Shown here in pieces: positions 46,664 through 59,400 of a DNA stretch of 64,000 nucleotides. The notes under the pieces were generated by a model. The model was not told the DNA's origin, ran no database searches, and worked only from the letters and a program-made list of their open reading frames with translations. How positions within the stretch are numbered: position 1 is the first letter of the stretch; every line of letters starts with the position of its first letter. The position numbers and the translations under genes were made by a program. The DNA is from Parus major. Taxonomy: Eukaryota > Chordata > Aves > Passeriformes > Paridae. The DNA lies in assembly GCF_001522545.3 (NCBI RefSeq), contig NC_031770.1, positions 7,777,321-7,841,320 of the forward strand, given 5' to 3'.

Positions 46664-48131
46664 GTAAATCCACCTCCAGCTGCACAACACCGGCAGTGAC
46701 ATAGCTGCTAGGAGGGCCAATAGAAATGTGTAAGGAAATGACATCGGCGCGTCGCACCCATCCTAGGGCTGTGAGGGGACCGGCTGCGGTGACAGCGTGG
46801 CTCGGTAGAGCATCCCCGGCAGACGGACATCTGGTAAAATACACTGAGAGATAAAGCAAGGCTGTCCCTTTTCCTACCCGGGACAGAACCTGTCCGGCTC
46901 GGCATTAGTCCTCCTGCTTCCCCGCACGGCCTCAGCGCTGACCTTCATCATACACAAGTCCTAGCGTGGGACAAAGCCCACGCTCCCGCAGATAGGGCTG
47001 GCAGGGAGAAGATAACAGAACCCCGCCAGGCAGTGTGTGCTCTCCGGTGGTATTTTGTGGAAATAGATCTGGTTAGGAATGACTTCCTGAAAAGCTGGAT
47101 AGCGCTCTCTCAATACACCTCAAGTGACACACATCCAGGGGGAAAAGTAACGGGGAATAGGAAAGGAAAGGAGGAGCCTTTATAAACTGTTTAGAAAATC
47201 TCCCCCCACACGGCTGTTCTGAGGAGTTTGCAGCAGGTTCAGGTCCAGAACATGCTGAATGATCTCTCACTGTTGAATCCAGGCTGGAAGCTGAGGTAGA
47301 TCAGGACCTGATCAGGTAGACTAGATAGCTGGTTCCACAGGTTACTCTGGGCCAGCTAGAGGGTAATCTCCCACCTTATTTTAGCTGCTGCATTTGAGAG
47401 CAGGGGGATACTGGAGGGGTGGAAAGAGAGCAGCAGCAGCAAAAGAAATAAAAGCAGCCACTGCACTCTGACATTTCAGTAAAGTTACTGCACAGCCATG
47501 AGCAGATAGTGGTTACCCTTTCAGTGTGTAGATCTTTCTACAGCAATTTTCAGAACTCCCTGCACTGATTGTTTTATCTGGAGGGGATTTGAAATAGAAG
47601 AAACAAACACATAAGTCTGCATTTTCTTGCCCTAGAAGGCTGGCAGAAAAGAAGAATTCAGCTAGCCTCCAAACAAAAGATAAAGGTCACAACCTAAACA
47701 GAAAGTAAAAGGTGCCTCTTTTAAGGAGTAAGATGAATTCCTGGTTTGGGGTTTTAATCTTAACCACCAAAAAACTGAGGCAGGAACAGAAAAGTTGGAA
47801 GTGGAGCATACTCTGCTTCTCAGCCCCTTCCTGGGCTTAATGTATAGATATCTAAAGGCACATTTCAAATCCTTTTTCTAGCAGTACTCTTCTAGTGCTA
47901 AACTTAGTTCTATTGAATGCAGTTTAAATTGGTTCCTTTCCGAGATCTGAATATATGTTTTTCCACCAGATTACATTGTTGAGAAACTACTGGAAAAGCA
48001 AAGTGAAGCAAGAATGGCTTAGTGGGAAATACAGTAACATTCCTTCACAATTCAGCTTGCCAGAGAAAAGTATGTATCCAATGGACGTTGATACCTGGGG
48101 AGAAATCTTGGAAGCAGAACTTGAGAGATGA
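46394..48131 (+). CDS. FBXO48: F-box only protein 48 (two exons, 143 aa)
   Basis: A substrate-recognition subunit of an SCF (SKP1-CUL1-F-box) ubiquitin ligase; the mammalian protein has been linked to turnover of activated AMPK. Exons 46394-46663 and 47970-48131 join in phase 0 to 143 codons plus stop (human is 155). The F-box covers about residues 22-68, with ALPPEISSRIFSGLD, LCHASVTCKGW and ERLWRHHC. The C-terminal half, including LLRNYWKSKVKQEWLSGKYS and MYPMDVDTWGEILEAELER, is nearly identical to the mammalian protein. The ATG is in a good Kozak context (GCGGGCATGG), but the gap 10 bases upstream means an earlier in-frame start cannot be excluded. Confidence 0.95.
46664..47969 (+). other. 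FBXO48: FBXO48 intron
   Basis: 1306 bases, GT-AG, phase 0, ending TTTTCCACCAG. GC-rich at its start. I also checked it for APLF FHA exons on the minus strand and saw none. Confidence 0.8.
47970..48131 (+). CDS. FBXO48: FBXO48 coding exon 2
   Basis: 53 codons plus TGA at 48129-48131, starting ITLLRNYWKSK. It is the most conserved part of the protein and lies outside the F-box, so probably forms the substrate-binding region. Confidence 0.96.
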   Translation: MTLLRNYWKSKVKQEWLSGKYSNIPSQFSLPEKSMYPMDVDTWGEILEAELER

Positions 48132-49140
48132 GAAACTGGTGCTAATTCTTGCAACTCAAGCAACTTTTGCCAATAGCACATGCACTGTTTGGCAGTTGCA
48201 AAACTGATTTTGAATGATTTTGGACTGATAATGAATTTATGATGGAAGCTTCTCAAAAAAAAAAAAAAAAAACAACCATGGGTGTCTTTTTTATTTAATT
48301 GCTGTTTACTGTATTAATTTTATGTAAAATTCTAAATATTGCTAAATACTCAGTCATAATTTATATTTATAAATTTAATGTTCTACTGCACTGTCAAAAA
48401 TACGCTGATTGTAATTTCAGTTTGCACTTTTTGTTTTGGAAGAGATGATTTTTATATTTAAAAAAAAAAAGAACAAAAACCAAAGAAACTCAAAGGTGTG
48501 TTTGACTTTTTGACATGAAGTGCATCATATCAGCAGCACATGGGAGCCCACAAAGGAAGGCTGGGGAAGGGACAAATCCAGACACTGGGAAGAAGAGGAC
48601 AAGAGGTGGCAACCTCAGGATCAGCTGAACATTCCCAGTATTCATTTCAAGGGACAGAATCCTCACAAGGATCTCTGAGCTTGCACTCACTGAAGTGTTA
48701 GTGCTTGGCAGTGATGAACCTCTACTACCCAGCTGTGGAATTTTAGGATTAGGACTCTCAGATCCAGGACAGGGTGGAAGCAGACTAACAGCTTCTCAGA
48801 CATTAGCTATGCACATCAGTCTTTTGCAGGATAAGGAACAGAGCAAAATTTAACTGCTTTAAACAAAGTAACTCAGATAACTGTCTGAGATAACACAACT
48901 TGATACATTTTCATCTAAACACAATGAGAAACTTAGTTTTTTCCTATGTGCTGATCTTCCATCACACAGGCCTTGCTTTACCAGCACCGATTTTTGGCAC
49001 CAACTTTAAAAACTGATGGTAGTAAAACAGGAGCTGCTTGTCATATTAGTCAATATAAAAGTGATTATAAAATCAATTTAATACTATTCTGAATATCACC
49101 TTTCCCTACCTCCTTTACACTAAAGAATAAAATAAAAGAG
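48132..49140 (+). other. FBXO48: Probable 3' UTR of FBXO48
   Basis: AT-rich with an 18-base A run near 48256. The first canonical AATAAA on this strand is at 49126-49131, suggesting a UTR of about 1 kb. No transcript evidence. Confidence 0.4.
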
Positions 49141-52100
49141 AAAATGCTGGGAAGATCCCCATTGCTTGAGGCATTCCTGCTAAATACAGTCACCAATCTG
49201 GCACAAATTTTCTATAAAAAAAGACTTCTACCATGCTTAAGAAACTTGATTAGACTTTAAAATCCCTTCATACAACTACTGCAAACATTGGCAGAGTACA
49301 TTCTGACAGTAGAAGACACTAGATCAGGCCCTTCTAAGATGACATTATTAGATGAGTTTACCCAAAACAGGTCCTGCCCTTACCTTTATCAGGACCCAGT
49401 AACAGTAAGATTAAGCAGGGCAATTTTGCTCTGAAAATACAGACTGTGGTCATCGGGGTTAAGATCCAGTAGCACCTTGTTTTTCAATGATGCTGACATT
49501 TAAACAAACCATTAGTTTAAACTTGCTTTCAGTTTACACTTAATTTTCTCACACTTACTTAATCATTGCAGAATACCTGGTGAAAACATCTAGCATTTCT
49601 TACTCCCCTTTATTGCAGGTGTCTGGGCTCACAGGCTTTATCATGTAGGTGCCCACATCTACAGGTCAAGGAAGAAACATCAGCCAGGTGAAATGGGCAA
49701 CTCTGAAGTGCTTTCAAGAACAGAAGTTTGTGTGTGCTGAGGTGCTAGCAAGTGTTTCCTGCCTGCACAACTCAACTGTGCAACAAGGCCTTAAACCAGC
49801 CAGGCTTCTGTGAGGAAAAAAGGCTTGCCTCCTGCACAAAAGCCTGTGAGCTGCTGCACAACTGGGTATCAAAAAGACCAGAAGCTCAGCATTTTATTTC
49901 TGCATCTCCAAAACCATCTGTGGTGTTTTTAATAGCACCTGTTGGTGTTAGAACCCTCCTTGAAACTACTCACTGTTGCAGTGCTTCATTTTTGAAGTGA
50001 CTAGCTGACAGTGTGACTTTATTTCATCATGGTGCAGGATGTGGCTTTGGGCCATTGCCATTAACAGACTAAATGAAAAGGCATGCATGAGGTATTTAAT
50101 CACCACAGACTTTTAATCAGACCACTCAGATTTCAAGGCTAATTTTGTTGAGCTCAGAGCTGGGATCAGCTGTTTCAGCCCACCAGAGCTGACAGGAAGA
50201 CAATAAAAGCATACAGCTGGGAGGACTGAGGTAGTGGTGGTGTTATTTTTTTTTTACTTTCCCTCCAAATGAACCTGGAATGAGGTCTCTTGGGTTCCCA
50301 AGAGCATGTTGACACTTGGCACACTTGTTTTCACCATATTGCTTGTTCAGAAAAGTCCATCTCCAAAACCATAGAAGAAATCACCTGCTGCATTTAACAC
50401 CTTAAATCAGCAGCAGCTGCTTGATCAGCACAACACTAAGAACTGAGCACTGGGGACCAGAGAGGTTCAGGCCTCAGTGCTAAGGGCTAGACCCACTTCT
50501 GCTATTCTGGTAAACCAAAAAGCCCAGGCTACAGGTTGAAAGGGAAAAAGGAGGGAGGCGATGGATTGCAAACTCAGAGATCCTGGAGGAGCTAGCAAGA
50601 TGAAACCCAAGAGGATATTTCTATATACTGGCACAGTTTGCTGCAATCTCCCCCAACTCATCAGAACCACCCTGCCCAGCAACTATGGGTTTACAAAGAC
50701 AGAGGGGAATAAACCCCAGCCAGCTAGAGCATGCAGATTAGGTACAACATTAGCTGTTTTTTGACTCATGGTTAAAAATGTTGTTTAAACTGCACATTTT
50801 GGTTTTAATGGACAGTCCTGGAAAAGCCTAAGAGACAAAAGAGCTGCTTTTTGCCAGTCCAGGGTTGCTGACTGCATGGGTGGTTTTGTTGCTGAGATCC
50901 CAGACCCTTTGAGCTGTACACAAAGGCTTCTCCAGGTGCCACAGGACACCAGTGGCCATGAGCTAATATATCAGTCATAGCACTAAATATTGCTTTTAAA
51001 CATTTCCATGGTCTCAGAATGCCAAAGCCAAAAGGTGCTGCCAGCTGCCTATTGGAAAATACAGTTTGAAAACTTGAACCGAAGGTGTAGGTTGAGCAAA
51101 CTGGTAACAGAGAGAGACTCAATCAAACAAAAAAGCCAGCCACCTTAAGCCTTTAATCCTTAAACAGGAAAAAGGAAAAGTTGAGAAAGATAAAGTTTGG
51201 GGTTTTTTGCAACAGTATCTAGCAACTAATAAATGAAATATTACAATATCCCATAAGAGCTTTACTTGTCTGTTCCATTGAAGAAATATTTTCAATAGTT
51301 TCCACTACTTTTCCATTCCCTTGCTAAAGAACAAGAGCACTGAACAAATTTATCTGGGATACCCTAACACCTAGGTTTCATCATGTACAATATGTAGCTG
51401 TTTTACAGCATAGCCAATGACAAAAACATGCCTAAAGTCACCTAGTGTGGCTGGTCAAACTAAATTGGCTTTTCTAATGCACCTTTCTTTTTGATCATCA
51501 CTGGTCTGTGGACAATTTGTTTCACTAGGTTATACTGCTCTTTAAAGTAATTTGAACATGTAGCTCATCAACATGTGTACTTAGAGATAACAAGAATAGG
51601 GACCTGCTCAAACAGGGACCCAACACCCACAGAGCAACCAGATATCTGTGGACAGCTTGCAAGTGTGAGGAGATGAGAGGAAGTTATTGCTGTTTTAAGG
51701 GGGTGATTAAAGAACACATGGTATGTTGTAGCAATTCTAAAGTGACACTAGGCATTTAATGTTTTCTCATCCAAGATTCTGTGATGCCTAAAAGCAGAAA
51801 CACAAGTGTCTTTTTTGGATGTTTAGGTCAAAATAGTTATAAGAAGAAGGATGTGAGGGAAAGCTGAAGAGAAGAAAGGTAAAATTGAAAATGTAACTTG
51901 GGAAAAAAACCATTCCTTTAAGTAAAAATATTAATTAAGAGAAACCTGAATCAACAAACCAATCTTATTTTACCAGTTGTATACCAGAATCATGAAATAC
52001 TTCCTTTTAGCAAAACACTACATAAGAGAGTTAAAAGCCTGATCTAAATAACTCTTCCTATTATTCAAAAATACCTCACATATGTGCATTGATTTTGTTA

Positions 52101-55100
52101 GTGTGTTTTAACCATCATTTACTGGGGAAACAGCAACTTAAGCTTTCAAAAGCAGGATACCTACATACACAGGATACAGCAGAAGCAATGGAGGACAAAA
52201 AGAGATGGTTTCTTGATTTTCTTTTGATATACTTTGGTGATTAAGAAAGGATTTTCAGACTTTTCCTTATGATATGGAAGCAGGTACATGAAAAGACTGA
52301 TCATACACTGATTTGCATAATTGATGGTCTATTAGTCTGTAATAGGCTGTTCTAGTATATTTGATAAAGAGAGAGGGGCTAATAGCAATACTCTAAGAAG
52401 AGAGTTCTCAATGTCCTTTTCATATCTGAGTTTGAGGATGTAGGAAGATTAGGGTGTCTAGTTGTTTTGGATTTTTTAATTAAACTAGTCAATCCCCAGG
52501 TCTCTTTTCTCTCCCTTGATCATTCCAGTTTATTAATATTCTTATACTTAATTATTAATTCAATAATTAACTGGTTAATGGTTACCACTACATTTAACAT
52601 GAAAGGCCAATAAAGCATGAAAAGCAGCATTTTACTCAGCTTTCATACTGACTTAGTCACCCTTTTACCACACTGGAAGGAAAAAAAAATTAAGCAATCT
52701 ACAAGAACCAGAAACAAAGTATGGAAAACCACAGTTTTTGTTCTAAATGCAAAGCAGGAAGTTCTATGTTCTAATCAAACTCCCCCCCAAACCTTATTTT
52801 GAAACCAAATAAGAAGTTCTATTTCAAGAAGTCTGTTGAGTAACAGCTAAAGGAGAACCCCTTGTTTTCAGAGTTCACCTTGTGCACAAAAAAATCTTTA
52901 TATATTAACAAGAATGTCACAGTTCACAGACAAAAAATATGTGGACTTTTCAAAACACAAACTGGAGGCACCCACAGAAATACCAACAGCCTGCAGAGGA
53001 CTCCTATCTACTCATTTTGCTTTTTCAAGTTCCTCCTATAGTCTCCTCCAGTTTTAAAAGGTACAAACTGAAAAAGAACAACCAAAAAACCCAAACCATT
53101 CCCACCCCACTGCCCTCCCACAAAAACTCCCACCCTACTTAAATGTTTCTGGCCCCCACCAAAACGATTATTTAAGGAAATTTTTTCTGTATTTCAGTGT
53201 TGCCCAAGCTTGAACTCAGAACAAACAGAGGAACAGTTCAAACAGTGAAAAGCACTAATCAAGAGCCCCGTGAAGCAAGTAGTTTAAACTTCAAATAACT
53301 TCTCAAATATTGGAGAACAAATTAGGGGGTGGGGAAAGAGCTGTTTAACATTTGCAGTAAAGTGAACTCTAAGCCAAAGACAGAAGAGGTACTACTGCAT
53401 TGAAAAGTTATATACAATATTGCGAGAAGAAATTAAAACAAAAAACTTTTCTAAAAGAGAGGATTGACAGTAAATGTGAGATACATCAGAGGTCTTAATG
53501 AGTTTTTTCATCTTTATGAACAAACTTTGATTAAATATTACTAAGCAAACTGTTCTATTACTAAAACACATTTTCAGTAGACCTTTCACACTTTAACTCT
53601 TTCAGATAAAAAGCAAAGACAGCACACTGCAAAGAAGAGCACTAAAATAGCTATACTTATCAACAAAATTACATTACCTTACCCTTCAGAAGAAAGCTGT
53701 GGGGCTGGGAAAGTAAGAAGCTCTTTGAAAAAATTACTAGAGACATATTAAGTCCAAACTACCTCCATATGTGCTGTCTGTTGGATTATAAGAAGTACTA
53801 ACACCTGTAGCTGAAAGTTTGTTGGGCTGGGGTTATTATATTTTCATCATCTGTGTTTGTGGTTTTCTTCATACCATTTTCTTTTAAACTTTATTTTAAA
53901 GTGGAAGTAGGAGCGCTGTGTCTGTGTTGGTGTTTTTATGGGTGTGTGGTTAGTCAACATTCCCAAAAATCTGACCCTGACTGTAGTAAGCACGTAGGCA
54001 GTGTTCCAGGGGAGGGAAAATTGCTCAGTGCAAGTTGTGGCAAGACAAAAATGAACTTAAGAGGATATTTATATGAGATTATATTATACAAGTTTTTCAG
54101 TAGCTGAAGATAATAAATACAATCCTTATCCATAATGGTTTGTTCATTTTGCTGTCCTTTAGACTAGTTCTTTTTCATAAGTAAAAAAGAAACTGATGTT
54201 AATGTAGTAATTGCTGAGGGTGTAGTAGGAGTGTGATTTAAATAGAGGGTGAAAGTTAGAGGAAGCATGACACATGTAGTTCTGCTCTTCTGTTTTCTCC
54301 CTTTTGTTTAGTTGTTCCTTGCACAAAGCTGTCTCTCTTCTTTGTGCCAGTATTCAGGATCTGTGCCTCTTCCATTCCTTCTGAGTTGCTGGGCTGGCCT
54401 CATCATCTCTGATAGACATGTACTTGCTTTCCAATACTGAATTCCCTTGGATAAAGTCTTCTCACTGCTGCCAAGAAGCAGAGCCACCTACAAATCCTTG
54501 AAATGTGTCTTCTGAAGCACTAGGTATGGGGTCACAGACCCTGTTAATACAGGATGGTACAAACATAAGAGCTCTTCCATAAATACACTGACTATCATCC
54601 TAGGCCTGAGAAAACCCCATTCATAAGTGGACAGCCATACCTTGGACTGGGCACAAGTTTAAATGGTAAGGTCATAGACTGGTAAAACATTTTAGTTTTA
54701 TTAACTTGTGGCAGTCACATCCCTCTTTTTTTGTCAGCTGGACAAGTTTCTGTTGTTTGGTTGTGTGGGGTGTTTTTTTTCTCTTCCTGTGCCCTTGGGT
54801 ATTTTTGGGTTAGTGAGCTCTGCAAGCAAAATTAAGCAACAAGAAGTAGCAATTATCAAGAGAGCAGACTGAGCAAACAGTGGATCTTTTTACCATAAGT
54901 CTTCCTTCCTCAGAATGACATATCAGACTTCAATGATCTTGTTAGCTTGCATGAGACAGGAAATGCCTGCCAGAAGCTGATTTCTGCTGGCCAAATTAAG
55001 TGGACATGATGATGCAGTGTCTCAGCCTGCTGCTCCTGCAAGGCTGTGTTTTCTTTGGGATAAGTTATGCAAGGCAACAGGGCTTCAGGCTCATTAGCTC

Positions 55101-56336
55101 AGTTACAGGTATAATTAAGCACAACTGAAGAGAAGCTTTAGCTCCACATTTATTTTTAGATGGAAGAGATTCCAATAAGAATTCTTAAGGATAAGGTATC
55201 TTATTAGACCTATTAACAGAGTTTTAAAGATTTTGAAGTTTCCTTCACTCAAACTAGGAACAGCCTACATGCACAATCTGACATGAACTTGATTTTCATC
55301 TCCTTCTTAGACTTTAAGACTTAGAAGTTTGTTTGATATACAGTCAGACAAAAATACAAGGATTAATCAGGTGAACTGACCCTATCAAATAAAAACTTCT
55401 ATTTCAGTTATAAGCACAAGGTTTCTCTTATACTACTAAGGCACAGAATCAAGGACTCAGTACGTTCCTGGAGGTTAAAAAAGTAAAATCTAATTGAAAC
55501 CACTTCAATCAGTAGTTCAAGTAACCAACCCTTGCCTCCTTTCCCTTCTCCTGCAAGATTCTTAATTCAAATAGTACCTGACAACCCAGCATTTGCTTTG
55601 TAGACATAAATAAAGGGAAACAATGGTCCCAGGGCAGATTCTTGTGGAAAAATTTGCCAAGGCTTAAAATTGGGTGATAGGGAGTTTGAAGTGAGATTGC
55701 TTTGTGTTTGAAATACTGTGGGGAGAGACTTTTCCTCATACTGCTGCCATGGAGTCTCACTCAGTTCCACATGGTGTTTCCATAGTTGTCTGCATTCTTC
55801 CCCCCCTTAATGCTGACAGATTATAAAGGAGTGGATCAGGTTTCCAAATTACTTCTTTTCCTTATATCTATGTCATTATTTGTATCAGTGAACAAGCAGC
55901 AACCTGATCTGGTAAAGAAGAAAGTGTAAAAATTGTCTGGAGAAGACTGAAATACATGAAAATGCTGAAACACATCACAGGCTGAAGAGGGTGATTAATT
56001 GGGGTCCTCTCTGTCAGTGACATGCCTCTGTCCCCTGTTAATGGTGAGATTCCCACTATCAGCTATGGCAACAGGTACAGCCTTCTCAAGGCAGACTGAT
56101 TAAGAAACACACACTAATATGGCATTTCTATGTGATAATTTAGTAAAATATTACCATAATACAAGTGAAAAAATGTTAGTTTGTTAGTGCCAACTATAGA
56201 ATTGAAACTTCCACCCAGTCCTCAACCCCAAAGGGCTTGTGCCCTTTGGGATGATACTGCTTTCTCTTGGTGAAATGCTAAATTCTGTTTTGAGTAACTA
56301 ATTTAATTTATCTGTCTTCTTGTTGGAAGATCATCT
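49141..56336. other. Intergenic between FBXO48 and PLEK
   Basis: About 7 kb without a recognised exon; short frames on both strands lack domains. The right part probably includes the PLEK 3' UTR: minus-strand ATTAAA lies at 56302-56307, only 30 bases past the stop, and AATAAA at 55149-55154. Confidence 0.55.
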
Positions 56337-56476
56337 TCATTTACCAGTCCTAGCAACTGACTGGATTGCTTTGATCCACTCTGTACGCTCTGTGGATGAG
56401 GCTGCTTGCAAGTAATAGTGGATTTCATTTGCTGTGATGATTTCAAAGAGGATGTTCTCATCATCATACTTCTTGG
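56337..56476 (-). CDS. PLEK: PLEK last coding exon
   Basis: Acceptor TTTCCCTGTAG. Encodes KKYDDENILFEIITANEIHY onward, the C-terminal strands and helix of PH2, ending ARTGK and TGA at 56337-56339. Confidence 0.97.
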
Positions 56477-59400
56477 CTACAGGGAAAAAATAAGAAAGTC
56501 ATCTATGAGTGAAAAAAGTCTTGTACTTCCAATATTTCCTCCTTTACACACTGTAAGGGGATCTCCTTTCTTTCTACAACTGAGCCTGATCAGCCCTTCA
56601 CAAAGATTGGGTCCAAGAGACAAGTATCTATCTCAGAGAAACCCTCATGAATTCTGCATGTTTCACCTTCAGGAGTCTCTAGTTTGTTGGTCTCAAACCA
56701 TGGAAGGATCTGCAATCCTGCAGACAGATCAAACCCTCCCATGCCTTGCCATCTATGAAAACAAGATGTTTGTGTTTGTGTCACATCCATCTGTTTCTTT
56801 CCTGAGGTGCCAATAAACTATCTTGCTGGATATGACAGCCAGCCTCTCTTGTGGAGAGGAGAATGCATGAAATTAATGTTTCTTGGTCCTTGCAGCAGCA
56901 CCATTTCTGTTCCCACAGCTTCTAGCTTTGGGAGGGAAGAGAAGGTGGACAGTAACAATTTGTTGGCATAACCATTTCCAGCATGAGGCTTCCATCCCAA
57001 ATTCATTAACTAAAGAGATCAAACTCAGTTTACTTTGCCTGAAGGCCAGTTGTCCTACCACAGGGTTTGTGTCACCCTTTTGACCCGCTTCCCCTAAAGT
57101 ACTGACAACACACAAGATTCCCTATTGCTACCTTTACCACAGTACCCTTCCCCATTAATTCAGACAGCAAGAGAGAGACCAGTTACTAGAATTACTGAAT
57201 TGTTGTACATAGGTTGCTTTGGGATATAAATCACTTGTGATTTTAGGCAGATTGAAAGGGGGGGGTTGTACCAAAAGCTTATTAGAGAGTTTATTCAGAT
57301 TGGTTCCTTACTGTCTGGCATATCTTCCACTGCTGTCACCACACAGCCTCTCAAGTGAATTGCTCCCAGTGGTTCTTCTCCCTAGGGAGGACATGAAATC
57401 AAAATGAGATGCAACACTTCTGAAACCAGCAGCATGTTAATTATGGCTAGATTTCCAGAATGGAGACAAAACCATTTGATTACTTAGTATGTCTCACCTG
57501 AGAGAAGAGGGGATCTTCAGTCTGTGTGTGACATGGAGGGATGGGGGTAAGAGAAAGGCTTACAAATAAATAAGGAATCTCTTGTGATTTAGAATTCAGG
57601 ATCTGCAGAGTATTTAGCATGGGAATGGGCCCATTAGAAATGCACAAGAAATAGGATGCCATGTCTCAGCTTGGCACGGCAAATACTTCAAATATAAACT
57701 GAAAAAAATCACTATATTGTGTTCATTTACAGGACCTAATTTGATCAAGTGAGAGTACTCATTAATTCTAATTAATTACAGATAAGAGGGGGAAATACAG
57801 TTCAGTGTTACTTGTTCCCAGGTCTGGGTGGCACTTGCCACCCTGATTTGACAGCCCCAGAAACTATTCTTCACTCTGCTTTTCCAGGGGATGGCTAGGC
57901 TATGTAATAACAAACAGTCCCACTGTCCTGCCTGATCTTCCCTGTCACAGTCTCATGCAAATACTCCAGGTACTAGAGGCACTAGATTCAAAACAAACAG
58001 GGAAATAAACCAAATGTCTCTTACTCCAGCAGGATCATAATAGTGAAGATATGCAGGATCATCTCTTAAAACAAACTTCCTCACTTTCCAGTTCTTCCTC
58101 CGATGTCCCTAGGAAAATTCAAAACCAGGAATGTCATGGAGCTGCTTTGCCTGCATGCAAATCTTACCCACACATGAGAGGACAGGCAAATAAAAAAGGG
58201 GAAAAGACCTGAATATTATGGATAGGAAATATTCACTGGAGTAGGACTTGAATCTGCCTTTTCTACATTCCAATCTTTTGCACAAGAACTGGACTATCAA
58301 AATGCTTTATGTCCCTCTTTTCTTGGTTTTTGTTTGTTTGTTTGTTTGTTTTGTTTGTGGTTTTTTGTTTGTTTGATTGGGGGTTTTTTTGTGTAAAGCA
58401 GAGGAGCTTCAACATGGGAGATTCCCCTAAACATATCACACAGTCTGGTAGTTATGACACTCATGTGAGATCTGTGAGAATTTGGTTTATCTGCTTGCTA
58501 GAAAAAATGGCTTGAATTATTGGCAAGGATGATCTGAAAGTCTTTCTGTCCCTGCAAAGATAACAAAGAAAGAGCTTATCTAGCTTAAACACCCTGGAGG
58601 GCTCATGGCTGAGAAGCTCAGGCAGAAATATGGGCGTAGGTGCCTTGTGGCCTGTTTTCATGACTGAAAAGAATGGATGTGGGAGGTTTAGACCCACTGA
58701 AAGCATTTTCAGCAGAAGCAGTGACCCTTCCAAGCAATGACCCACAACTCACTGAGGGTGACCAAGTGCAGACTCACACTGGTGGAAGAGTGTCATGAAT
58801 CATTTCCTCTGGCATTTCAAAATACAGGTTTCTCAATTAGCTACTGTTTGCATGGAAGCTCTTACTAATTAGGTTGATGTGAACATGACAGTCTAAAAGA
58901 GCAGCAAGGTGTGGGTCTAAATTCTTCCATTGCTTTTGAGTGAACTGATTAATCAAGAGAAGTACATGTGAGCACCACCAAAAAGTTCTCAGGCCCTCAA
59001 TTTTAATGGTGAAGGTTCAGACTCAATATTAGGAAACATTTTTTTAGAGAGAGGGTGGTCAAACACTGCAACAGGCTACCTAGAGAGGTGGTCAGTGCAC
59101 CATATCTGTCAATGTGTAAGAAGCTTTTGGACAACAAAACCCTTAACAATGTCCTTTAACCCTTGGTCAGCCCTGAAGTGGTCAGGCTGTTGGATCAGAG
59201 GATTATTGCTGGTCCCTTCCACCTGACCTATTTTATTCATTGAAGAATCCTGATTCTGTTTTCAGTTCACTAATATCTGCTTGCAATGGCCCTGGAAACA
59301 TGACATTCACTGTATAGCTTAAAGTTTTGCTGGAAAGGAAGGTATCCAGTAACCTTCTGTCTTACACATCGAACATTAGTGACTGAAACAACTCCTTGGC

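Larger units (their letters stand above)
46050..46760. promoter_or_regulatory. CpG-rich bidirectional promoter of FBXO48 and APLF
   Basis: A strongly GC- and CpG-rich block spans the short interval between the divergent genes and covers FBXO48 exon 1. Its core is lost in the gap. Head-to-head arrangement on a CpG island is the known human layout. No TATA box is visible in the sequenced part. Confidence 0.65.

Noticed and set aside
46097..46744. Minus-strand open frame of 215 codons over the promoter
   Set aside because: GC-rich DNA with Ns, antisense to FBXO48 exon 1. A short part may be APLF leader, but the frame as a whole is not protein-like.
56406..56816. Plus-strand 136-codon open frame
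   Set aside because: Overlaps the last PLEK exon on the opposite strand and lacks any domain.
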